DNA of 59,660 nt from an uncultured Sphingomonas sp. Its GTDB lineage: Bacteria; Pseudomonadota; Alphaproteobacteria; Sphingomonadales; Sphingomonadaceae. Location: assembly GCF_913778135.1 (NCBI RefSeq), contig NZ_CAJYVU010000013.1, positions 1 to 59,660 of the forward strand, given 5' to 3'. Of this stretch, positions 16,894-25,686 are shown piece by piece; position 1 is the first letter of the stretch, and each line of letters opens with the position of its first letter. Under the pieces are notes generated by a model. It was not told where the DNA came from. It saw only the letters and a program-made list of their open reading frames with translations, and ran no database searches. The position numbers and the translations under genes are program-made.

Positions 16894-18657
16894 CTACGCC
16901 TCGGCAGCGGCTTTCGAGAGCACCGCGCGCAACATCTCGTCACATCCCACCACACGCGCGATCGCGATGAGCGGGGCAAAGATCTCGTCGTGGCGATTGC
17001 GCACGTCCGACCTAGCCAAGTCGTATGCATCGGCTACTTTGCCAATCCGGCTCATGGCGAACGCGTGCGCCGCATCCCGCCAAGCCGCTACGTTGAAATC
17101 GACCTTGCACGCGTCGAACGCACTATCAGTCGAAACGCTAGTAGGGACTCGTATAGCCCGTGATGCCAGGATGGGGTCCAGGCCGAGCGTGTTTGACACC
17201 AAGCGGGGCCCGAAGAAGTCTATGGCCTCAGTTCGCCCACCGGGCATCGTCAGGATCTTGGTAGCCGTCAGCTGCTTGTAGCCTTGCTTTAAGGCTTGGC
17301 CCATCTCACCGCCTCCGGCAACCAGCGTCTCGGCATCGTCTAGCGCCACAAGGCCACCAGTCTCCCTGACGAGCCTCACGAGCGCAGCCGCAGAGCCTTG
17401 GGCCATGGTCTGTCCGTTAAAGGACATTGTGACTATCGTAGTCGTCAGATCCGATTTGCCACTTCCACGCTCGCCGTGAAGATGAATGATCGGCAGGGCA
17501 TCGAACAGGCGAAAAAAATACGTTGCGAAGATGAATGTGGTCAGCGCCCAGTAGTCATCGGCGCAGGGCAGCCGCGCTACGTCGCGCAGTCCTGCCGCGG
17601 CCTGTTCTGCGAGAGTCCTGGGGTCAGTGCGACAGGGATCTTCTCCGGCCTTGCGGTCAGCGACGAACTGCCGAATGCCTGCCAACGACCACGAGCAATA
17701 GTGACCTGGGTCCTGGATCGGGTTGATCCGGGTTCCATCCGAAAGCGAATGGACGCGCCGGTGAGTTGGCGTGCCAGCCGGCGCGGGTAGAACCCTAGCC
17801 TCAAGAAGCGTCCCGTCCGACCGTAACACGATGGTATGGTATTGGTGAAGGACACGGTCCGACCTGCCTCCTTCGGCGGCTCGTCGGCGTTCTACGGTGA
17901 ACGCATAGAAGCTCCGTGCGTCCTTGACGCCACCATGCACGGAGATCGGCTTTGCCGCAAAGTCACCCGACTCCCGGGTGAGGTCGCCCAAAAGATCGTC
18001 GTTCTCCAATTCCTCCGGAGCTGCGTCGTCAAGAATTTCTACCAGCCGAGTGGACATCGACAAGTCGTCTGGCCACTCATCGGCCACAAAGGTCGTACGG
18101 CTTCGTTCGACCGGCCTCTGCGCCACGCGGATGATCGCCGCGGCGCAAGCAGAAGCCACCCCGGCGGTGACTACCACCCTCGCGCGCCCCATCCAGTGAC
18201 TCGGATCCAGCCACGCCGCCGGTATCCGGCCCGGTTGGCTCGAGCATTCCGCGACGACGTCGATTTCCCCACCCACCGCCGCCCTCTGCGCCTGCCAGAC
18301 TTCGATGGCGCTCGCGCATATCAGAACGATCTGCCCGTTCTCGCCGGACGAGATCACCTCGGGCGCACCAGGTCCCCACCCAATCGGATTTTCGGGATTG
18401 ACGGTCATGCCAGGGAGATTCAGATAGGCATACCGCCGACGAGCGCTCTCGCTCCCGACAGGGAATGCAAGGACGTTCTCCGTTCTCGTGCCATCGGAGC
18501 GGCGGTAGGGCTCCTTCATGCCCAGTCCGACCAGATGCACCGTGGCTTCGTCGATGCCCATAGCGGCCAGCATCGCCATCGCTTTCGGATTGCGGTGCAG
18601 ATTGCTGGAGAGGCGGCGGAAGTTGCTGCCTATCTGGCTGCGGGCAGCGGCGGTCAC
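16894..18657 (-). CDS. Toprim-like/P-loop ATPase, primase-helicase-like element protein
   Basis: 587 residues, GTG start at 18657 behind GGAGG with 6-base spacing. Residues ~105-180 resemble a Toprim-type fold (GQIVLICASAIEVWQAQRA, then VVVTAGVASACAAAI). A central domain (240-330) is not recognised. A P-loop ATPase follows, with Walker A GERGSGKS at 395-402 and a Walker B-like GGLVALDDAE at about 434-443. This layout recalls replication or primase-helicase proteins of phage satellites and integrative elements. It lies 63 bases after the metallophosphoesterase gene on the same strand, so they are probably co-transcribed. The exact family is not identified; the Toprim assignment is moderate. 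Confidence 0.65.
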   Translation of the reverse strand: MTAAARSQIGSNFRRLSSNLHRNPKAMAMLAAMGIDEATVHLVGLGMKEPYRRSDGTRTENVLAFPVGSESARRRYAYLNLPGMTVNPENPIGWGPGAPEVISSGENGQIVLICASAIEVWQAQRAAVGGEIDVVAECSSQPGRIPAAWLDPSHWMGRARVVVTAGVASACAAAIIRVAQRPVERSRTTFVADEWPDDLSMSTRLVEILDDAAPEELENDDLLGDLTRESGDFAAKPISVHGGVKDARSFYAFTVERRRAAEGGRSDRVLHQYHTIVLRSDGTLLEARVLPAPAGTPTHRRVHSLSDGTRINPIQDPGHYCSWSLAGIRQFVADRKAGEDPCRTDPRTLAEQAAAGLRDVARLPCADDYWALTTFIFATYFFRLFDALPIIHLHGERGSGKSDLTTTIVTMSFNGQTMAQGSAAALVRLVRETGGLVALDDAETLVAGGGEMGQALKQGYKQLTATKILTMPGGRTEAIDFFGPRLVSNTLGLDPILASRAIRVPTSVSTDSAFDACKVDFNVAAWRDAAHAFAMSRIGKVADAYDLARSDVRNRHDEIFAPLIAIARVVGCDEMLRAVLSKAAAEA

Positions 18658-18720
18658 TTCAAACCTCCACTACCAAGCTCTTCGTCCTGCTGCGAAAATG
18701 CGAAATGCGAAGACTCGACC

Positions 18721-20436
18721 TCATCCATGGAACCGGTCGCCGTGATAGAAGAGGTGCTGGCGGGCACCATTCCAATACGTGATCACGTGAGCGATAGCCC
18801 ACGCGGTGAGCGGGCCCTTGGCGTATCCGAGCTCAGTCTGGCACACCCCGCTGGACCAAATGCCTCCGCGCGTGGTGGGCCTATGCGTGTGACCGATGGT
18901 GGCGCGAATGCCTAGGTTCTCGACGCTTTGCATGCCGCCCTTGCGTCCATCGGGGCCCTTGTCTCCGTGAATACCCATCTAAATCCCCGCCACCTTGTAG
19001 CTCTCGCCGTTCCGAAGGAAATGCACTCCCTGCAGCTCATCCGCGGCGAGATCCCGCAGCGTTGCCTCGAAGAACCCTTCCGAGTCCTCGCCGCGTGCGA
19101 GCCGCTCATGTAGAGCGAGTGCGCATCTCAGGAAGAAAATTGCGTTCGCCGGATCGTCCCGGAAATCAGTCTCCCGAAGCCAATGCCCGAACATGGCGTC
19201 GTGGTTGGAGGCAACGACCAGCGACGTGCACCACGGGCGTGAGGAGACGGAGAGAAATCTCGCAGCCTGCTCCATCTCCGCGCCCACGTTCCCACCCCCG
19301 TTCGCAAACTGGGCGAACCGACGGAGGTGGTTACGGGCGTCGAAAGGGCTTCGTGCCGAGAAGTCGCAGACGTCGTGGAAGATCTGCCGTCTCGGACGAA
19401 GTAGGTCGACGAGGGATTTGGCGGTTGGGTCCTTTGCGCCAATTCCCCAGGTCGCCGCCGCCACTTCCGCATCGAGACTGGAGTGGTGAATATCGCCGAA
19501 GTTGATCGCCTCGACCCCACAGCCGCGTTTGATGGATCCGCCTTCGACGCGGACTGCGAGATCCTGGAACGATCCGTCCCCGTCGACAGGCGCGAGGATG
19601 TGGCGGCAATGACCCACCCCGTCACTAGACAATTCCACGATCACGGCCCCGAGTTCCTCGCGCGATCCGGGGATGGCTGACCGGTGCGGAAGAGTCATAG
19701 CGCCCGTCGTGAGCTGCACGCGAAGGCCGTCGGCACGGATGCGCGGCATCGTCTCGAGCTGGATGACCGCATGAGGCACGACGGTCCAAACAGCGGATCT
19801 GCAGCCCTTCACGCTACCCAGAGGACGTGTGGCTCGCGGATGGACGCTTACGTTAGTGGCAACCTCCACCTGGTCCTCGAGATCGACCGGGCTCGCCCAC
19901 AAGAAGTCTATAACTACCGGATCGACGTCGCCGTCGCCAATCTTCACCACCATCAGCTCGGCGTTCAACCAGTTGGCGTATGCGAGCACGTTGCGGAGGA
20001 ACGCCTCGTGGGTGGGTGTTCCCGCCTCGGCACATGTGATGATCATCCTGGTGACGCCGGCGGTGGGGGCGTCGACCTTGCGGCGGGTCGGTTCGGACGA
20101 TCGCACCTCTCGCATAGGCGTCGGACGGGCCGCGACATCTACCTGCGGGTGCATGGCCGGCCGTCCGCCCGCCTTTCGACGATTGACGCCGAAGCGAGTA
20201 ATGACGTCCCCCTTCAACATGGCTTTCAACGGCGGCGGGGAAAATCCCTGATCCCGCAGCTTATTTCGCTGATACTGGACCAACGTCTCCCGAACCGTGA
20301 TCTGGGAAACGCCCATCATCCGAGCCACCTCCGACATCGACTGGTGTCGAACATACAGGCTGTATACGGTAGCCTGACGTTCGGTCACGAACGTCGTCCG
20401 GCTCGTCTTCGTGGATGCCGTGCCGTTGGTGGACAT
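18721..20436 (-). pseudogene. HTH-calcineurin-like metallophosphoesterase, interrupted by in-frame TAG
   Basis: A single reading frame of about 571 residues, interrupted only by TAG at 18981-18979. The start is ATG 20436, with AAGGAG upstream. The N-terminus has a helix-turn-helix (MSEVARMMGVSQITVRETL). The rest carries metallophosphoesterase motifs in order: NFGDIHHSSLDAE, FHDVCDFSARSPFDARNH, VVASNHDAMFGHWL (the GNHD-type motif), then after the stop HGDKGPDGRKG and ATIGHTHRP (the GHTH motif). Because the last metal-binding motif lies beyond the TAG, both parts are needed for activity. The junction reads VAGI-stop-MGIHGD. A single GAG-to-TAG change would explain it; suppression or restart at the ATG directly after the TAG is also possible. 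It lies upstream of the ATPase gene on the same strand. Confidence 0.7.
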
Positions 20437-20524
20437 GCCTCTCAACGCTCCTTCTTTAATGACTGGGTTCCACGACGTTCAGCGACGATCGAATGGATGC
20501 GTCGTCGATTATGACGGCGTGCGC

Positions 20525-20946
20525 CTAGCCCTTCCACGGCACCTGCAACGCCACGCGAACGGCATCGAAAGCGAGCGACGATGCTCCACCGACCTGCGCG
20601 GCACCCGGAATGACGAAGTCGCGGCCACTAAGCAGCGGATGGAGGACGCGCGCACCCGGCATGCCGACAGCGTCCGCGCGGTCGACCGCGTTAAGAATGC
20701 TCATCTTTGCCTCCCGGGTAAGATGCGTTTGTGGCGGAGACGGCACAGCTTGGGATTTCCACTGCGACGGGGGCGATGCGGCCGATCGCACGTCAGTTGT
20801 CGGCACCAGCTCGTCGGCCGCTTTGTCGGCGTCGAGCGGATCGGGAAAGATGCCGCGCTTTTCCTCGCGCGGCAGGTGCGCCGTGAAGCCGTCGCGTGCG
20901 TGGACGTCCTGGCCGGCATCGAACCGCTGACGGTGATCGCATCCAT
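20525..20946 (-). CDS. Hypothetical element protein, apparent frameshift
   Basis: ATG at 20946 follows GGAGG and opens MDAITVSGSMPA. From about 20915 the coding signal (GC-rich third positions, acidic residues) moves to the next frame, reading DVHARDGFTAHLPREEKRG and running without stops to TAG at 20525. An internal ATG at 20704 has its own GGGAGG site and gives a 59-residue frame (MSILNAVDRADAVG). Either a ~140-residue protein carries one indel near 20905-20920, or only the 59-residue product is made. First gene of the minus-strand element module. No family recognised. Confidence 0.45.
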
Positions 20947-21029
20947 CGGTTCCTCCAGGTCGTCGCCGTCTGTAGGTCGCCGAACGGCGGCCTACAGCGA
21001 CACACAGCAGATAAGAATTCTACGATTAT

Positions 21030-21057
21030 AATTCAATAGTTCTCGTATTATTGAATT
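21030..21057. promoter_or_regulatory. Inverted repeat, candidate ArsR operator
   Basis: Perfect 9-base arms AATTCAATA and TATTGAATT separated by 10 bases, in a markedly AT-rich stretch 69 bases before the arsR start. ArsR/SmtB regulators bind AT-rich inverted repeats of ATTCAAT type overlapping their own promoters, so autoregulation is the likely role. It also lies upstream of the divergent minus-strand module. Confidence 0.5.
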
Positions 21058-21125
21058 TGTGTGGCTAAATTCAGCGGGGCTTGGATCGGCGTCTCCGCCG
21101 CGCGTATCGGAATGGAGTGAAGAAG

Positions 21126-21429
21126 ATGCAGGCCGTACAAGTCATGAGCGCGCTGGCGCAGCAGACCAGGCTCGATATCTACAAGCTGCTGGTCGAGCAT
21201 CTGCCCCAAGGAGTGGCCGCGAGCGACATCGCGGACGCGGTCGGCATGTCGCGCAACGGCACCAGCCCGCATCTGGCGATCCTCTCAGCCGCCAAACTCG
21301 TTTCCGCAAGAAAGGGGGGGGGGGCAGGTGATCTACAAGGCGGAGATGCAGGTGGTGGAGGGCCTCGCGCGATTCCTATCGCAGCCCGTTGAACGCGATT
21401 GTGAGGGAGTTGCGAACCTAGACTGGTGA
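21126..21429 (+). pseudogene. ArsR-family regulator, frameshifted at an 11-G run
   Basis: ATG 21126 behind GGAGTGAAGAAG starts a typical ArsR winged helix: MSALAQQTRLDIYKLLVEHL, then SDIADAVGMSRNGTSPHLAIL and AAKLVSARK. At 21314-21324 there are eleven consecutive G residues. As written the frame goes wrong after the run. Removing one G restores QVIYKAEMQVVEGLARFL and a stop at 21427-21429, giving a normal ~100-residue ArsR. The run may be an assembly error, a fixed mutation or a phase-variable switch. There is no vicinal arsenic cysteine pair in the recognition helix, so the signal may not be a metal. Confidence 0.75.
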
Positions 21430-21586
21430 GCGCGTCTCCATCGCGGCGACCGCTGCCAAGCAGCAGACACCGCTCGACCCCCAGGCATCCAACCGGCTCG
21501 GCTGACCCCGCCGGTGACTTCACCTGCGGTCGTGCGTTAAAACACAGGTCTTTCTCTGGTTGCCGCCAGATGAAAGACTTGGTGAT

Positions 21587-21694
21587 ATGTTTCTGCATCG
21601 CGACGCGCCGGCGCTGACGCCGATTCAGTTTGCACGAGCGATCGAAATGGTCGACTTCGGCAATCGGCCTCGTCGTCCTACAACGACCGCATGA
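21587..21694 (+). CDS. Possible small ORF coupled to the next gene
   Basis: Short frame of at least 35 residues (MFLHRDAPALTPIQFARAIE and onward) whose stop overlaps the ATG of the 456-residue gene as ATGA, a layout usual for real co-translated pairs. The same frame stays open upstream to about 21518 and reads VFLWLPPDERLGD, so the true start may be earlier (TTG at 21560). No family and no good ribosome site was recognised. Confidence 0.3.
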   Translation: MFLHRDAPALTPIQFARAIEMVDFGNRPRRPTTTA

Positions 21695-23061
21695 TCAGCT
21701 CCTTCTGCGAACATAATCAACCCGATGAGGTGCGGTCCGAGCGGGTCCGCTCGTTGCTGGAGCACGCCGTCGGCGAGGCCCGGACGCCCACTGGAACCCC
21801 GGTGTGGCGCGCGTTGCACGACCTTTTCTTGACGGAGGCGCGGTTACGTGGCGCCGGGTTGGTCGAGGAAGCCTGGCTGGGACTCGATAGACCTGCGGTG
21901 CGCCGCCTAGCCGCGCGTTTCGACCGGCTCTTCTTCGGTCGTGGCGGCAGACGCTGCAGGCTGCCGGGTGGTGCGCTAATGGGTTCTGTTGGTCCAAGCG
22001 TCGGCTTCGTGGACGATCAGACCTTGAGCTTCGACGTCGACGAACCAGGGCTTCATCGGACCCAGGATCTACCGAAACGACCCGGCGGGTCGAACCTCTC
22101 TCTCCTTCTACGAGAAGTCGATCTCCTCTGTCGGGATCGGCCCTGCGGTGCCATCGGACGTCCGGCACTCGTTGAAAGGTTCATCGCGGGAAATTGGCGC
22201 TACTGTCTGCAGTGGCCGCCGTTCGCTCCGGCCGGTGGCGTGTTACTCGTACATTCCTTGAACTCGACCTCGCGCGGAATCTTCTGCGCGCTCACCGCTG
22301 GCGAGGTCGAGACCATCGCCGCGGACGTGGTCGACGAAATGGCTGATCTGTGGACCAACGATCGGGTGATCGCCGCGCGGGTGTGCGAGGCGAGCGATGC
22401 GGCTCGACGAGTGGCGACGACGCTGGACGGGGTCCGCTTTCGATGCGTGACGGTGCAGCTGAATGATCACGTGCCCTTCAGCCCCGTTGAGCTTTGCGTA
22501 GAATTCGACGCCATCGACGACGCTCTTCGACAAGGAACCGTGATGCAGGTCATCCGATCCGCACAGGCGCCTGGTAAGGCGGTCGGCATGCACGGGCTTC
22601 TCCGTTCGCTGGAGCTCGAGACGCTGCGCCATGCGGGAGCCGATGGACGCATCGACGAAATGGCTCTGTCGATCGCACTCGTTTCGACGGACGGTCTATC
22701 CTCCCTGCTCGTTCGACTCGCCGAGAAGTACGAGGTGTTCGCCGATGTCGCGGTGCCCTCGGGTCTTCAACGCTACAAGCTGTTCTGGTGCGACGGGATC
22801 ATCCACGCCTCGAGTTGGGACGCAGGCCGTCTTCACGTTTGGAAGAACGAGATACGCGTTGAGGGTGAGCAAATGCCTGCGACCGTCTTGGCTGCCCTCA
22901 GAGGTAAACCGCTGTACCGGTTGTTCGACTCGCCTTTCAGATGTAGCGCGCTCATTCGATCGGCTATCGATTATGGGACCTTTATTGCGGTCGAAACGGA
23001 GGTTGGTTCGCAACTCGTCAACTGCGTTGAAGGTAAGGTCTTTACTCGATCGCCTTCGTGA
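21691..23061 (+). CDS. Unrecognised 456-residue protein
   Basis: Intact frame starting at ATG 21691, overlapping the stop of a small upstream frame. It has no signal peptide and no membrane helices and looks cytoplasmic. Features seen: an alpha-helical N-terminus (SERVRSLLEHAVGEA), a Trp/aromatic patch (GNWRYCLQWPPFAPAGG), an acidic stretch VETIAADVVDEMADLW, and a beta-rich C-terminal third (KYEVFADVAVPSGLQRYKL to SQLVNCVEGKVF). No catalytic motif or P-loop is visible. Position between a broken arsR and a sugar-catabolism locus suggests accessory cargo of the integrated element. Function unknown. Confidence 0.6.
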   Translation: MISSFCEHNQPDEVRSERVRSLLEHAVGEARTPTGTPVWRALHDLFLTEARLRGAGLVEEAWLGLDRPAVRRLAARFDRLFFGRGGRRCRLPGGALMGSVGPSVGFVDDQTLSFDVDEPGLHRTQDLPKRPGGSNLSLLLREVDLLCRDRPCGAIGRPALVERFIAGNWRYCLQWPPFAPAGGVLLVHSLNSTSRGIFCALTAGEVETIAADVVDEMADLWTNDRVIAARVCEASDAARRVATTLDGVRFRCVTVQLNDHVPFSPVELCVEFDAIDDALRQGTVMQVIRSAQAPGKAVGMHGLLRSLELETLRHAGADGRIDEMALSIALVSTDGLSSLLVRLAEKYEVFADVAVPSGLQRYKLFWCDGIIHASSWDAGRLHVWKNEIRVEGEQMPATVLAALRGKPLYRLFDSPFRCSALIRSAIDYGTFIAVETEVGSQLVNCVEGKVFTRSPS

Positions 23062-23413
23062 ACGCTTCGGCGAGTTCGTAAGTATATATCGATGTCGCCT
23101 CTCGGTGCGCCTCGTTCAGGGTCGACCGGCTGGCGGTGGAGAACTCCTTCGTCGCCGCAACGAAGCGTCGGGTCTGATAAGTCGGTTCCCGCATCTTCTG
23201 CCCTTGGCACTCGCCGATCTGATCATCAGACGATTGTCTGTTTGTGGTGGATAGCCGCCTGTCCGTTATCTAGGGATGCTTGCCATGGTCGGCCGTTTGT
23301 TCAGGAAGTAGCTTGAAAACACAAGCGCTTGATGTGTTTAGAAGCGGAGCATTTGCTATTTGCGGGCGGAACAAGGTTAGAATGATCGCCTTGCGTCCGC
23401 CGTATTTTAGTTC
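23062..23413. other. Gene-free stretch holding repeat copy A
   Basis: About 350 bases without a convincing gene, between the unknown element protein and the end of a GH3 gene on the minus strand. The only structure recognised is the ~65-base sequence at 23246-23310, which recurs near 39285. The rest is of lower GC than its neighbours and may contain the 3' end of the GH3 transcript. Confidence 0.4.
23246..23310 (+). repeat. Dispersed ~65-bp intergenic repeat, copy A
   Basis: Shares with copy B (39285-39350) the block GGTGGAWAGCCGCCTGTC at one end and GCCGTTTGTTCA about 30 bases later, in the same orientation and at nearly the same spacing; the middle is diverged. No coding potential. The two copies lie at the left and right edges of the 23.4-39.1 kb catabolic locus. 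Confidence 0.55.
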
Positions 23414-25654
23414 TCAACGCTTGTTGCGAGTTGGGTCGCGAAGAGTGGCGTCGTGCCAACGACGCGCTGGCAAATGTATAGTTACGGGTTTGCTCAACTC
23501 TCCCGCTGACGAGCCGCTTGCGAAAGAATAATCATCTGCCGGCATCGTCCAGCCGGTATTCTGCCAATCGGCGAGTAGCCGTGGATCAATCGCAATTGTT
23601 ATCGTTCGCGACTCGCCGGGCGCGAGTTCAACGCGACCATAACCGACCAGCCGCTGCTTGATCTTGCCGCCGCGCTTGGTGAGGTAAAGCTGCCCCACGG
23701 TTGCGCCGGGGCGTTGGCCGGTGTTCGTGATGTTGATCGTCGCATTGGTGCCGTTCATGCGCGGCACGCCAATTGCGAAGCTGGTGTAGGACAGGCCGTG
23801 TCCGAACGGGAACAACGCCTTGTACCCGTTGCGCGCGTTCCAGCGGTAGCCAACGTCCGATCCCTCGATGCCGTAATCGGCGTCGAGCTTCATGTCGCCG
23901 TGCGGCGGATTGCCCGCGAAATCGGGTTCGAGCGCGTCGAAACCGTCGACCGACGTACGCGGTAACTGGTCGATCGATGCCGGGAAGGTGATCGGCAGAT
24001 GGCCCGAGGGATTGACCTTCCCGAACAATACCGCGGCAATCGCCTCGCCGCCGCGCGCGCCGGGGTACCACGCCTCTACCACCGCCGCGGTTCGGTTAAG
24101 CCACGGCATCAGCACGGGACCACCCGTTTCCAGCACCACGATCGTGTTCGGATTGGCGCGCGTCACCGCGTCGATCAGCGCATCCTGTCCGTTCGGCAGC
24201 GACAGGTCCGGCTGGTCGAGCCCCTCGGTCGACCACTGCGTGGCGAAGACGATCGCGACATCGGCCTGCTTCGCCTGTGTCACCGCATCGGCGATGTAGC
24301 GGCCATCGCGGAAGTGGAAGTCCGCTTGTGGCGCGAGCGCCTTCATCGCATCGAGCGGGACCGAACGCTGGTAGGATTGCGAGAGAAAGGCGGAGAACGG
24401 ATCGGTGCCGCCGAGCGGGATAGACAGCGCCGGCCCTGCCGCGCCCTGCACCTGGCTCGAGCCCGCACCCGACAGGACGCCGGTGTTGGCATATCCGCCG
24501 ATCACTGCGATCCGCTTCGCCGAAGCGGCGAGCGGCAGCGCGTTGCGTTCGTTGCGCAAGAGCACGATACCCTGCTTCGCGACCTCTTCGGCGACCTGCG
24601 CGTTGGCTGTCGCATCGATCGCACCGCCCGCGCGCGCGGGAAAGCGGTCGAGCCCGTTGTCGTAGATCGCCCACAGGATGCGACGGTTCATGTCGTCTAG
24701 CCGCGTTCTGTAGGCAGGGTCGCTAGCGGCGGCAGCGGCTAGCCTGTCGGCGAAGAACACCGCTTTGTCGAGCTGCGCACCCGATTGCTGGTCGAGCCCC
24801 TTAAGCGCGGCATCGAGGCTCGGCACCGCGCCCCAGTCGGACATGACGAAGCCCTGGTAGCCCCAGTCCTGCTTGAGCACGCGATTGAGCAGCCAATCGC
24901 TCGCGCACGCCTGTTCGCCGTTCACCTGATTGTAGGCGCACATCACCGACCCGGGATTGCCGATCTCCATGCCGATGCGAAACGCAAGCAGATCGCTCTC
25001 GCGGGCGGCGGCTTCGGAAATCTTCGAGTTGACGAACTTTCGTCCGGTCTCCTGACCGTTGAGCGCGAAATGCTTGATCGTCGAGATGATGTGGTTCGAC
25101 TGGATGCCGCGGATCGCGTGCCCCACCAGCGTGCCGGCGAGCAGCGGGTCTTCGCCCAAATACTCGAAATTGCGACCGTTCCGCGGATCGCGCAGCAGGT
25201 TGACGCCGCCCGCCAGCAGGACGTTGAACCCCTTCGCGCGAGCCTCACCGCCGATCATGCGCCCGCCCTGCTCGATCAGCGCATCGTTCCAGGTCGATGC
25301 CATTGCGAGGCCGGAGGGAAGGGCGGTTGCGCCGTCCTTGCGAATGCCGCCGACCCAGGCGACGCCCAGGCTGGCATCGGTTTCGCGCAGCGACGGCACG
25401 CTTAGCCGCGGGACGCCCACGACATAGCCCGCGCCCGCGATCGCATCGGCGGGCAGCTTGGGCGGGTTGGGGCCGAACGGCAGCGGCATGATGCCGTGGG
25501 TGAGAATGGTCTTCTCCTCCATCCGCATCTTGGCCAGCGTCGCATCGGCGCGTGCGCTCGCCTGATCGGGGGGCGGCGCCTCGCGCGCGGTAGCGGCATC
25601 GGCGGCGAGCACGAGCGCGAGCGCGGAGCAGAGCGACAGCCTGTGACGAGTCAT
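23414..25654 (-). CDS. GH3 family beta-glucosidase, secreted
   Basis: 746 residues from ATG 25654, preceded by GGGAGAACCAC. A signal peptide ends near ADAATARE. The GH3 TIM barrel includes GFNVLLAGGVNLLRDPRNGR and NHIISTIKHFALNGQE (the KH pair that binds substrate). The nucleophile Asp is in GFVMSDWGA (about residue 273). The (alpha/beta)6 sandwich domain begins IVLLRNERNALPL, and a fibronectin-III-like C-terminus contains FPFGHGLSYTSF. It is expected to remove beta-linked glucose or xylose from oligosaccharides in the periplasm. Last gene of the minus-strand cluster, 32 bases after the PF20091-type hydrolase. Confidence 0.94.
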   Translation of the reverse strand: MTRHRLSLCSALALVLAADAATAREAPPPDQASARADATLAKMRMEEKTILTHGIMPLPFGPNPPKLPADAIAGAGYVVGVPRLSVPSLRETDASLGVAWVGGIRKDGATALPSGLAMASTWNDALIEQGGRMIGGEARAKGFNVLLAGGVNLLRDPRNGRNFEYLGEDPLLAGTLVGHAIRGIQSNHIISTIKHFALNGQETGRKFVNSKISEAAARESDLLAFRIGMEIGNPGSVMCAYNQVNGEQACASDWLLNRVLKQDWGYQGFVMSDWGAVPSLDAALKGLDQQSGAQLDKAVFFADRLAAAAASDPAYRTRLDDMNRRILWAIYDNGLDRFPARAGGAIDATANAQVAEEVAKQGIVLLRNERNALPLAASAKRIAVIGGYANTGVLSGAGSSQVQGAAGPALSIPLGGTDPFSAFLSQSYQRSVPLDAMKALAPQADFHFRDGRYIADAVTQAKQADVAIVFATQWSTEGLDQPDLSLPNGQDALIDAVTRANPNTIVVLETGGPVLMPWLNRTAAVVEAWYPGARGGEAIAAVLFGKVNPSGHLPITFPASIDQLPRTSVDGFDALEPDFAGNPPHGDMKLDADYGIEGSDVGYRWNARNGYKALFPFGHGLSYTSFAIGVPRMNGTNATINITNTGQRPGATVGQLYLTKRGGKIKQRLVGYGRVELAPGESRTITIAIDPRLLADWQNTGWTMPADDYSFASGSSAGELSKPVTIHLPARRWHDATLRDPTRNKR

Positions 25655-25686
25655 GTGGTTCTCCCGGATCGATATGTGTTGTTGGC

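Larger units (their letters stand above)
15695..20946. mobile_element. Degraded integrative element at a tRNA-Thr site
   Basis: Bounded on the left by the tRNA-Thr 3' half and followed by an integrase fragment, then a minus-strand module of a Toprim/P-loop ATPase, an HTH-metallophosphoesterase and a small protein. The right edge is uncertain: the broken arsR and the unknown gene to 23061 may be cargo or later insertions, and no second att copy was found. The lack of structural phage genes points to a satellite or small integrative element. The truncated integrase and broken genes suggest it can no longer move. Confidence 0.5.

Noticed and set aside
18721-18978. Separate 85-residue gene starting at ATG 18978
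   Set aside because: It directly follows an in-frame TAG and carries only the last metallophosphoesterase motifs, so it is the 3' part of the upstream gene rather than an independent gene.
20701-20946. 81-residue Arg/Ser-rich frame with a good GGAGG site, overlapping the next ATG by four bases
   Set aside because: After its first 12 codons the third-position GC signal and protein-like composition lie in the neighbouring frame, so most of this frame is not coding; treated as a frameshifted start of the larger gene.
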